Positions 49,811-62,300 of a stretch of DNA of 64,000 nt are shown here, piece after piece. This stretch comes from Siphonodentalium dalli (taxonomy: Eukaryota > Mollusca > Scaphopoda > Gadilida > Siphonodentaliidae): positions 5,761,512-5,825,511 of the forward strand of contig CP136064.1 of NCBI GenBank assembly GCA_032622095.1. The letters run 5' to 3'. A model generated the notes under the pieces. That model worked only from the letters and a program-made list of their open reading frames with translations. It was not told where the DNA came from and did no database searches. Made by a program: the position numbers and the translations under genes. How positions within the stretch are numbered: the stretch's first letter is position 1; each line of letters starts with the position of its first letter.

Positions 49811-50079
49811 TTAATCACATTCAGGGGTTTACGTGAATGCCTGGGCTCCATGTGTACGTCTTTTGAATATAAATCCATTATAGAAGAGGAGGGACTCAGT
49901 CCAAAAATAGCATCATTCCTAAGCTTTTGCGGACCGAGAACACTTTGCCTCTTCTCTCGAGTGGTGGAAAGCAGTTTGAATTTCACATTAAAAAGTAGGA
50001 GATTCCATGAATAAAAGTTAATTATGAAAGCCCGAAAGAGACCAGGAACAGTCCCCGGACAGAGTCGCTGGGATATTTT

Positions 50080-50197
50080 GATATTATGTTATATTGACGT
50101 CATTATCGTATATATATTTAACATAATCTGTCGACAATGATATTATGTTATATTGACGTCATTATCATATGTATATTTAACATAATCTGTCGACGAT
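50080..50197. repeat. 59-bp tandem duplication over CENPJ stop codon
   Basis: Copy one at 50080-50138 and copy two at 50139-50197 are nearly identical ('gatattatgttatattgacg' ... 'ttaacataatctgtcgac'). Copy two includes the CENPJ stop; copy one repeats it in the 3' UTR. Confidence 0.92.
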
Positions 50198-50305
50198 GAT
50201 ATTTCCATCTTTGTCCTTGACCCTGATTCTTCCGTTGGAGTATCGCGTTTCCTGTCTGCCATCTGGATATACTGTCTTAACCGTGCCATCTGGGTATTCT
50301 CGTCT
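50177..50305 (-). CDS. CENPJ: CENPJ last exon and stop
   Basis: 129 nt, 42 codons plus TAA. It reads [38 protein letters not shown]. Acceptor AATTTCAG. It carries the final strands of the beta domain. The last 21 coding bases and stop lie in a 59-bp tandem duplication continuing downstream. Confidence 0.95.
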   Translation of the reverse strand, partial: RREYPDGTVKTVYPDGRQETRYSNGRIRVKDKDGNIIVDRLC

Positions 50306-53300
50306 CTGAAATTAATCAAACCAATACTAATGTATAATTTGTGAATATAGACTAGTGTTTCAGAAAAGAAGTAAAGGATGTTTGGTCCACAAATTTTTTT
50401 TTCCACATTTTGAGAAAAAAACAAAGAGGTACACTGTCGCGTGGCATTTGCCCCCGACCGTAGCAATTCGGATTATGCATGGACGAAACTGCGGATATCC
50501 GAGGAGGTATATATGACCATTCCAAAAGAAGTTCGTACTAGAAATTCCGGAAACTCAAAATAAGCGTTCCGGAAACCCAAAAACAAGCAAAAATTTAAAT
50601 TTTCTAAGTTGAAAAAAGGGCCATAACTCTGGCAAAAATCATCACATCATACCCAAATTCATAAAACTGGTCCACAAAAATACGGGATTTGCAATCGTAC
50701 CACCAAAGCTCACGCTATCATCTGGAAACCCAAAAAACAAGAGAAAAATTGAATTTTCTAAGTAAAAAAATTCATGTAGCTATTCCCCTATGCTACTCTA
50801 TCACCATACCAAATATCAGCTATATCTGCCCAGCGGTTGCTGAACAATAATGCAAAATGTTTGTATGGACGGACAAAATTGAATTTTCTAAGTAAAAAAA
50901 GGGCCATAACTCTGGTGAAAATGGGTGGACAAAACCCGCGCTATGCATGTAGCTGTTCCCCCATGCTGCTCTATCACCATACCAAATAACAGCTAAATCT
51001 GCCAAGCGGTTGCTGAACAATAATGCAAAATGTTTGTACGGACGTACGTACGGATGGAGACGTCGACTATATACCCGCCGACTTCGAGTCGGGGGCATAA
51101 TAAAAATAAATAGCCTGCCTCCCTCATCTCAAATTTGAGATCTGAGAAAACAGATATTTTTTATTTCAAAGACCCAATGAGTTAATGCTTCAGAGATTTT
51201 CCAACTGGAAACATAAATAGAGGAAAAAGGTATGAGGTTGACTGGACTCCAAGTTGAGAACCTCAAGCTGGGGCTGTGACGATTCATCATGAATTCAATA
51301 TATTGCAATACACTTTCAAACGATATGCATATCGTATCATGTTAGGTGTATCATGATACAGGAAATCAAGTAATTTCTGAAGATTGGCATGCGTAAAACA
51401 GCACATCTTGATATGTTCTCTCAAGTTTACAGTTCTATTATGTTTATTTGACTAGTATCGCTAACTATTAAAGACATATTATGCACTTGTTCGGGTCATG
51501 AAACTGATTAGTTAGTATTCATGCGCTATGCCAACTGGAGGAATGTAACATTCTACTAACATCGCCGAAAATTAAACAAATATCGACCGTACCAATCCAT
51601 AGAAAACATCGTCAGAACTACGCTCAATTGTAAATATTTACTACTCGATTCGGGACGCATCTATCGGCGATAAACTAACGAAAACGATTTCGCCGTCGAG
51701 AGTCACTGCATTTAATTCATATATAAGAATGACTGTGTGTTGTCAATTTGGATATACTATTTGTAAAAATTACTCCAAAATTCTCCATTTCTATTTCATC
51801 ACTATACCGGGGTGTTCCACTTCACTTTAAACTGTATTTTACTTAAAAATGAACTCTATCTCAAGTTATAAATATGTTGATTATGATATCTTAGGTGGTA
51901 AATCATTTGAGAACACTAATTTAGAGCATCGCAACACGTATCTCTTGAATCCTTATATGATCCGTGGTATGTTAGGTTAACCCTCTTGAACCCTTCTATG
52001 ATCCGTGGTATGTTAGGTTACGTATCGAGACCAAGCATACCATTACAGACCTACCTCAAGCTACTACTTCCCAACCTGTTATCTCCAATAACCTACTATA
52101 TGGTTGCCTCGTCGGGTTTGAAATTTCCCCTGCAGCCATATTTATTTTCATATAGCAGAAACTCTGATAAAATATAAGTATTATACCTTGTATTGTTCTG
52201 TATGGATCTCTCGCTGCCCGTTTGGGAACTCCATTGTTTTATCCCCGTTAGTGCTGATACGTATCACCGTTCCATCAGGAAAGATGCTCTCTTCAGATCC
52301 GTTCGGGAACAGGTACTTAATGGTTTGGTCTGGAAACGTTATCTCCTTCGTTCCATCCGGGTAATGCTTCTCCATTTGGTTACTAAAATAATAAGGCGCG
52401 AAATAACAGTAATTCAAGCTTCTGTCGGAGCTTTGTACAGTAATGCCCTAAATAATTGACTCCTTAACCACAGTAGAATTATGGGTAATTTTTCAGGATT
52501 AGTCGGAAATATGGCTTGTTGCCATTCAATGGAAAGCTCTCAGTGAGAGCTTTCCGATGAATGGCAACAAGCCATATTTCCGAATAAATCCTGAAAAATT
52601 ACCCATAATTCTGCTGCGGTTAAGGAGTCGATTATTTAGGGCAAATTCACCCTCTGGGGACCTCATTCTGCTTAGGCCTCATCTTCTGGGAAGTATATAG
52701 TCTCAAATTAACAATGTTTTTAGTTACTAAAATTAAAAGTGTTATTGAAACTGTAGCTCAATTTGGAGGGGGATAATTTCATGTGTTACAGTCAATGGAG
52801 CGATTAGGAGTACAGAAAGTCGAAATGTCTAAGTAATACTAGATGTTAAAGGGGGACTGAACACTAAATCCGGCCATTTATGGGACCATCTCCTTTTATA
52901 TTGAACAGAATATATGCATCAAATGAATGAATTTGAGTCATGGATTAGAGCAAAAATACACTCATGTGCTCTATGAACGATGCATACAACATGGTAATTA
53001 TAATGAAACTAAGTGGGCCTCCACTCAGTCAGTTTAATTAATGGGTCCGACTCCCTAAGTAAATTATGTCATGTAAAGTAACGAAATCATTTGATTACTC
53101 TATTTATTAGACATTATCAAATATGAGCAAAAAAGAGAGTTCCTTATCAGCTTAGAATATATCTAGGAAAATTGGTACACAATCACATGGTCAGGGAATG
53201 TCATGGGATAGGTGCCTTCGACCTCAATATACCTTAAAGGCATGATTAATAAAGAACATTTTTATCAGCTCAGAATATATGAGGTACAGAGGTAACAAGA

Positions 53301-56300
53301 TACGGGAAATGTCACAGGATAGGTTCCGTTGTCCTCAAATGTCACGGGATAGGTTCCGTTGTCCTCAAATGTCACGGGATAGGTTCCGTTGTCCTCAAAT
53401 GTCATGGGATAGGTTCCGTTGTCCTCAATTGTCATGGGATAGGTTCCGTTGTCCTCAAATGTCATGGGATAGGTTCCGTTGTCCTCAAATGTCATGGGAT
53501 AGGTTCCGTTGTCCTCAAATGTCATGGGATAGGTTCCGTTGTCCTCAAATGTCATGGGATAGGTTCCGTTGTCCTCAAATGTCATGGGATAGGTTCCGTT
53601 GTCCTCAAATGTCATGGGATAGGTTCCGTTGTCCTCAAATGTCATGGGATAGGTTCCGTTGTCCTCAAATGTCATGGGATAGGTTCCGTTGTCCTCAAAT
53701 GTCATGGGATAGGTTCCGTTGTCCTCAAATGTCATGGGATAGGTTCCGTTGTCCTCAAATGTCATGGGATAGGTTCCGTTGTCCTCAAATGTCATGGGAT
53801 AGGTTCCGTTGTCCTCAAATGTCATGGGATAGGTTCCGTTGTCCTCAAATGTCATGGGATAGGTTCCGCTGTCCTCAAATGTCATGGGATAGGTTCCGTT
53901 GTCCTCAAATGTCATGGGATAGGTTCCGTTGTCCTCAAATGTCATGGGATAGGTTCCATTGTCCTCAAATGTCATGGGATAGGTTCCGTTGTCCTCAAAT
54001 GTCATGGGATAGATTCTGTTGTCCTCAAATGACTCAAAGGCACTAATAATAAGCAATCAGTCTTTTATTATCAGCTTAACCCTTTCAGTGCCAGGTCCGA
54101 TTTTTGTATCAACCCATATACCCTGTGCCAATGCATTCTCTTATATATGCGAGTCGACCATAGGTTGCCTCGCATATATAAGAGAATGCATTGGCCTAAC
54201 AATTTTTCATCATTTTTTATTATTTTTTAGAATTTTTTAGAATTTTAATATTTTTTTCTTATATTTTTTAACATACTTATTTTGTAGGTTTAGTGCCAGG
54301 GAATCTTACGTTTTTCATGGGCATCAAAATTATTACTATGAATACTTGGTGATAGTTTTGAGTTATAACATGCCCCTAATGTTTTATCCAGTTTGTTTTA
54401 AAATTCGCTATAGCATGCTTAAGCATACGCAAAAAAAACTCAACCAAAAAAAAAAAAAAAAAAAAATTATGGTTATGTTCTATTTCCAAACAAGGACTGT
54501 GCAACATTCTGCAGCAGTTTATTCAGCGAGACACAGGACATAACATATTATAGTCAGTATTAAATTACATAACATAAGGAGGAAGACCTGATTATAAATA
54601 CTACTACAAGCTTACTTTGGGAACTGTATCACCTCGAGCCCGTCAGGGTATGTGGTGTGTGAGGTCTGTGTCTCCGAGTAATAATATATCTGAAAGAACA
54701 ATAATTATATCTCAATAATTACATTCACATATGTGACTACACTGTATAAAAATAATAGTTTATAATCACAAACATATAAATGGTGGAGGAATTGTGGGAC
54801 ATATGTGACCCGCCATATCAAATCCAGTCGTAAGTCGGGATTTTTTTTACCCTGTGCCAATGCATTCTCTTATATATGCGAGTCGACCATAGGTCGCCTC
54901 GCATATATAAGAGAATGCATTGGCCTAACAATTTTTTATCATTTTTTTTAAATAAATGTTTCTTACAATTTTTAGGACATAAAATAAAAAACATCCATTA
55001 CCCTGCAGGGAGCCCCACATATATATATATATAGAAGCATATAGAAGAGTGTCGTCTGCTCATGTTTGTCTGGGGCTCTGTATGGGTGAAATTATAAAAT
55101 TACAATTTGTGCTTGCATTGGGTAACATGTCAGGAAATGAAGATCATTTCTTATAGATAACATCTCAGGAAAAATTTCAGACTTGAGAAAAAATATAGTT
55201 GATTGCTTGGAACTTTATAGTTAGTTTTAACCCTTTGGCGAGTAGAACAACATATATGTCGCCATACAGTTCGCGAGTAGAACAACATATATGTCGCTGT
55301 ACGGTTCGCGAGTGGAACGACATATATGTCGTTTCAGGAAGTGTCATTTTATGTAGACATAACTTCAACAAATCATCTGATTTATAAATGATTTGTATAG
55401 GAGTTATTTTGATTAATATAATGTCCCAATCGATTATTAAAACATACATTAACAGAAAATACACATAAATTAAAACGAATTATTGGATCCTTTTGACCCG
55501 AACTTGTTAATAATTATTGCTATGATGTTGGCGTTAAATTTACTCATGACATCATGTTTACAATTACTCTCCAAAGGGTTAAGGTGGAGAAAAGATTGCA
55601 CATTTGTCTTGGTTACTGTCTTGGGTCACTCAAAGACACTAGATATCCTATATGAAACTATCTTACCACTCGCTGATCAGACATTATCTGCTTTGCGTCA
55701 CCATTGAAGAATGACACGACTATAGTCTGTCCGTCAGCTGAAATCTCCTTCCGCGTTCCGTTTGCAAACATTATCTCTCGTGCGCCACTCTTATAGATTT
55801 TCTCTATCTGTAACAATACAAGTCACACATAGTATTTGAATTACAATGTACTGTGCCAATTTAAAGCCAAAACTACTACTTTGTTCTGATCTGCGAATTA
55901 AAATTGGACAGAAACTGCACATATCTCCAGGGAACTACACTTCACATATCTCCAAGGAACCACACTTCCATGTGTAATCAATGTATACATGTAAACCCTT
56001 CCATGACTGGAGCTTCCTGAAGCTTGGCGAAAAAAACTGTGCCAATGCATTCTCTTATATATGCGAGTCTGCCATAGGGAGACTCGCACATAACAGAGAA
56101 TACATTGGCCTAACAATATTTACCTTGACCATGTAAGCCAGTTCATTCTCTTATATATGCGCGGCTCACTATGGGAGACTCGCATATACAAAATAATGCA
56201 CTGGCACATGACCTTTAATGCTGCGCCAGTGCAGCTCCCATCATAAAAGGGTCAAGGGCAGAAATACACAATCTTTAACTTGAAAAATATTGCATAAAAC

Positions 56301-59300
56301 CTCCTTTATTAACATCAACATACCAGAAGGTCTATTTGATTATGTGAATCACACATGGTGTTTGAATTACTATGCCAATTTAGAACCAAACTGTTATGAT
56401 CTGCGAATTAAAATGGGCAGAAACTGCACATATCTCCAAGGAACCACACTTCCGTGGCCTAGAGTTGTCTGCTCAAAGCAAACTTTGATGCTTTGATAAT
56501 AAAACATCATATTCATGACAGTAAATAGATAATATCTGAACAAACCTTCCCATCGGAATGTTGAAGCTCTTCCGACTCTGAGTCCTTTATAATCATAGAC
56601 TTGTCGACGTTGAATTTTGAAGCAACTTTCCTCGGGTAGCTAACTGCCGCAGGTTGAGTATCGCCTTCAGATTCTGAATATATACTAACACTGAAAAATT
56701 AGAAAGATTAGGGTAATTGCAAAGTTTGACAAAAAACATCAACTTCAAAGAATATTATACACTGCAAAGTTTAAAATTCTTACAGTCAGTGAACTGTGTT
56801 TTCTGTCTTTAATACATATGGACAAAAAAACAACTATCGTGTCTTAATTTTGGATGTCTGGAAAATCAAGAACATGAGATAATCTCAGACCAGCCGTAGA
56901 GAGAATTTCTGAATGGCACTAATGATGTCAGTAATTCAAACTATGAAGCTAGTACGCCCTTGCGAAAATTCAATATTTATTTTGCTATTCGATTCGACCT
57001 CCATATTTGATTCAAATTTGATTTGATTTTGAAACAACGATTAGTAATTTTTAATATAACAAACCAGTGAACGCCAACGTAATGCATTTATTGGTAATAT
57101 TTGAACGTACACAACTGCTGTGAAGAATAAAAAGTAGATACACTCGCAACTATTTCCTCACAAAATGTCATTTTAATTTAGTCTTAACTGTTCTAACCCT
57201 CTTGTTTCTCGACCATGAATATAACAGTTAAGTTATATTTTATTCCGTTGGAATTCAATTGGAGATCGACGGAAAAATATTTCACTATTCTGTTGAACGT
57301 GACTGTGAATACATTCTATTAGATTCCTTAATATCTTTTCATTATGCGATTGTTTTTGCTCAGTTTTGACTTGCAGTGGCAGTTGTAATGTCTTTCACAA
57401 AAGTTCAGGTCAAAGACCTTTAATAAAACACCAGTTCTTTTTTCAATAAGTCATGATGGCATAATTCTGCAACAGTCCATCTCCTATTCCACATTTTTGA
57501 ATCGATGTTGAATTCCAAACTAGTGACGTAAGAACTTTTTATTTACCGCACATGGAAATTGTATATTCCTAATTGTTTGTTATTTTTGAAGAAATAATGT
57601 CTTTAATTGTCGATCCACTATTCACAAAAGATGACGATGCGTTTTATTTAATAGATAATTCTTACATACAGACGAAAACAGGAAACATAGTTTTATCTTA
57701 TTATGAAATATTTGAATCGATATTCGATTCGTTTTCAAATTTTTTGAGAGCTATTCGGTTCGAAATTCGATTTGATCAAAATCTCATTTTAGCAGGGGCC
57801 TAATAAGCTAGCAATATGATTGAGTAACCTTGGTCAGCTGATAGATATAGTGTTCTGTTTGTATCTGTTCAATATTGTATTATGTTTTCCTCTGGTAAGC
57901 ATTTTAAGGCATTTGTGTGGTTTTTACGCACAGGACAATGGTTTTTACGCACAGGACAATAGTTTTTACGAACAGGACAATGTTTTTACGAACAGGACAA
58001 TGGTTTTTACGAACAGGACAATGGTTTTTACGAACAGGACAATGGTTTTTTATAAAGTGTTAAACTTACTCTTGGTGCATGACCTCTCTATTGAGTTGTT
58101 GTCTCGGGACGTCTTCTGACTGAGAGGATCTCGCTGTATTCGGAGGAACCTGTTTACTGCCCAATGATGAATGAGATTTAGAGGATGACTTGCCGGAAGA
58201 CAGTTTATCTTTATCTAAGCTCCGCCGTTTCTTCTTCTCCACTACTGGCTTTGATTTTGATGAGTTATTTTTATTTTTCTCTGAACCTGTTTTTGATTTG
58301 TTATCATTAACTTTGTGGTTTGTCGTTGTTTTATGTTGAGTAGGTTGTGACTGAAGAAAATCTGAAAACAAACAAATGAAGAGTGGTTTATATATAAGAA
58401 GAAAATCTGAAAACAAACACATGAAGAGTGGTTTATATATAAATATATATATGGTTTAAAGGGGTACTGTACGCCAAATGTTGTTGTTGGTTTCTATAGT
58501 CTCCGAGTCGGAGAATAAGGTAACAATTTGTTCATTATTTGAAAGTCTGTTGAGTACGAAGTAGTGTTACGGATGACAAATTTACCGGAATGCAAAAATA
58601 CAAATTGTCGTTGTCGAGTAATATTTGTACAGTTTTCAACCAAATGAATCAAATAAAAGTTATATTATAGGCATACTAGTCCCATATAATCATTTAAGTT
58701 ATTGTATTGTCGCTAGTCAGTGAGTGGCTTGAGTATTCTCCCCGTATCATCATAATATTTTTAAGCGATCGTGTGTGCGATCGGTTTAACAAGCCAGTAT
58801 CCCTCAATTACTTTGTTTGATTACGGTAATTCGTAATTTAATTGACGCCATTTTATGGCTCCAGTCATAAATTCAATTTATATCAAATTATTAACTTTTA
58901 AATTATTAAATTTTAAGATAGCCTATTAACCTGAGCGTTTACAGAATACATCTTCGACTCAAATTACTTATGTTTCTATATATTATCGATATTAGATCGT
59001 TGTTGTCACCGGAAATTTAATGAAAATGGCGTACAGTACCCCTTTAAAGGTAATACTGAGAATTTAAGTTGTTTACAATTACACATATAAACAGGTAAGA
59101 CACATCCTGAATTCCACTATTATAGTGATATTCCACTATTATAGTGGTATGTGACCATTACCGTTTTGTGAATTTGATAAAAGAGGGATAATCCAAATCA
59201 TATTTCACACAAATTAATCAAATTCATTGTCGCACTAATTCGGCATCATACATATATTTTGTCCAGGAGAATGATTAGTCATAACGGCACATGATATGCA

Positions 59301-62300
59301 ACTCAATTAGCATTCCATTAGTTTAAATGTTGTTATGAAGGAGCGATTGAGTCATCATGTTATTGTCATTTAGAAAGGTATATATTAGTAATATTATTGA
59401 ATAACAAAGCTGGTGCAAAAGATTGCACAACAAATTGTGTTGGAAGACTGTTCATTCGCTGTAATATTGTGAAGAGCGAAATTTGGCTGTGCACTGGTAT
59501 GCGCCGTCTTCTATTCCAGACCCAAATAAAGAAACATGAATATGTTATGGTCATATACCACTATAATAGTGGAATTCAGGATGTGCCTGACCTGATAAAT
59601 AAGTGGAATCTTTAAACGATTGTTTTTCATTTAACAACTCAACACCACCTTCTATGATATGATAAGTTGACAACCTAAAATCCACATACAGTTAACCCTT
59701 TCTATACTAAATTCTCATTGATGAGTAGTTATCCTTCAGGAAATGTTCACATAATAAGTTCAACAAATGATAGGTGAACATTTCCCACCAAAAAATAGGA
59801 CTCCTTCTGTACTTATATTATCAGTCATCTGCTGATATTTCTTGAACATCCCTCCAGATGAATAATAGACCTATCCAACATATACCTATATAACTGAGTG
59901 GGAGAATCCATTTAGTAAAGAAAGGGTTAGAGACATATAACGTGCTTATTTCACTACTTCAAACTCATATTATATGTACGGCGATTAAGAAAGGACAAAG
60001 ATTTCGCTAATGAGTCATTAATATATTTCATTTATATAATAGAATTACGTTGTGCGTTGGCAATTTTGATACAAACTTAGTTAAAACACCTGCAATTTCA
60101 GTCAAATTGATGGGTGTTGCTTTATTATTCTATTTGGACATAGTTGATCTGGTTTGACTGGGAGAAGTCTATATAAAATATAAAAGGAAATTATTTTTCC
60201 ACCGTCAACTTATATGTTGTACACCTTCAATGAACAATGGTTTGGCAACAAACTCCCAGAGTTTCATGTCCATGAGATACAAATTGTAGAGGAGATTATT
60301 ACAGTTAAGACAGCCAAATCAGGACAGATCTAAAAAGATATGAAGAAAGGAGCAATATAAAGAAAGTAATTAGCATACACATGAAAATGGCAGGTGGAAA
60401 AATAAATACAGAACCAACAATGTTAAAAACAAAAAGCAACAAATCTTACCTCTTAATACATCATCAGGAGTGAAGTGGGCAGGTAGAGACTGAACAAGCG
60501 TCTCCGATTCCGTATCGGAATTCACTCTCGGGTTAACCTTGGCTTGACTAGATTTCTGCTGATTAAGCTGAAAGAATTGAATAACATGTAAGAAAAACAT
60601 ATACAAATCAAAACAAAAACAAGAGGCTGATCATAATTGTCGTAATGTTTAACCCGTACCTTCAACCATACCGACTACAACAATCATAATTATCAATTTA
60701 GACAGAATATATAACTGTTCAACAAGAGCATCGCTAGGGCGTGGCAAAATACGCCCTTTAGCCATTTCGAAATGTACTACCGCAAAATAAAATAATAAAT
60801 ATAGCTTACAAAGAATATCTGATATACTCCTAATTTCAATGCCAAAATGCGGTCAAATTCTAAGATTGAAAAATGTCTGTAATTCATCTGAAAATAATTG
60901 GACAAAACCTATATTTGAACTTGGTCTGTAGTTTTAACTCGGAAACAGACATACCAACTTCGGTTCAGATAACATAATCCAATCTGGAGTTATTGGTCGG
61001 AAACCAAAATTTCATGAAATTGGTCAAATTCTAAGTCGTAAAAGGGCCGTAACTCATGTAAAAATAATTGGACGGAACCCATATTCGAACTTGGCCTGTA
61101 TCTTTAACTGGGAAATACACATACCAACTTTGGTTCAGATCAAATAATCCAAACTGGAGTTATCGGTCGGAAATCGAAAATGCTTAACGGACGGTCAAAT
61201 TCTAAGTCGAAAAAGGGCCATAACTCATGTAAAAATAACTGGACGAAACCCATATTCGAACTTGGCCTTTGTTTTTAGCTGGGAAATTGACATAGCAACT
61301 TTGGTTCAGATCAAATAATCAAAACTCGAGTTATCGGTCGGAAACCAAAAATGTTTAAAGACAGTCAAATTCTAAGTAAAAAAAGGGCAGTAACTCATTT
61401 AAAAATAATTGGACAGAACCCATATTAGAACTTGGCCTTTGTTTTTAGCTGGGAAATTGACATACCAACTTTGGTTCAGAACAAATGATACAAACTGGAG
61501 TTATCGGTCGGAAACCAATAATGTTAACGGATGGACGGACAGACAGATGAAGGGCGTATATAAAGTGAAGATGATTGGAAAGAGACCTTACATGGCACAA
61601 AACAAGAATCTATCCGCTTGTGTGAATCAATAACCTGGATTGAAATTATGACAATGATTGGGTAAAAAATATTTTATTATCACATGGAATAGCATGTGTC
61701 TGTGAAATGGGTCGATGGGGGTTAATATTTCCTAAGCCAATCAACCAAACAATACAAAATACCATGCAGGTGAGGTGTGTGTCAATATGCTTGTATAGCA
61801 TCTTAAAAAGACACAGAAATTGAGAATGACATCACGCCATAATTGAGAACGACATACCCCTGTGGGACAAACCAGCTGAAATTTTTTTTTCGCCCACCTT
61901 TGCATTTTGTTCCTTCTGCATCCATTCCAACCTTCGTTTCTCCAGAACTTTAATTTCATCCCTCAACTCAACATTTTCCTGCTCGACGAAGTCCAGTCTG
62001 TCTTTGAGTCGACTCGTCGATGACGTCCATCTCGATTCCTTTCTTTTCATCTCCTCTTGTAAGTCTAACAGCTGACACACACAAAAAATGTATAATAAAT
62101 ATTAGAGAGCTTTAGCAAGTGAATTGAAGTAACTTGTAACATGTAGTAATGTGTTATGTAATGCCCATTTTCTTAGTATCTTAGGAAACGAAAATTGAGT
62201 GCAAATTCCAACAACCAACAAAAAGGGCCATAACTCTGGTGAAAATTGGTGGGTGGAACCCAAATTCGAACTCGACCTGTATTTTGTGCTAATAATTATT

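Noticed and set aside
53279-54046. Opposing 255- and 263-codon frames as repeat proteins
   Set aside because: Both come from a 30-bp tandem repeat lacking stops; no splice context or known domain, and they overlap on opposite strands.
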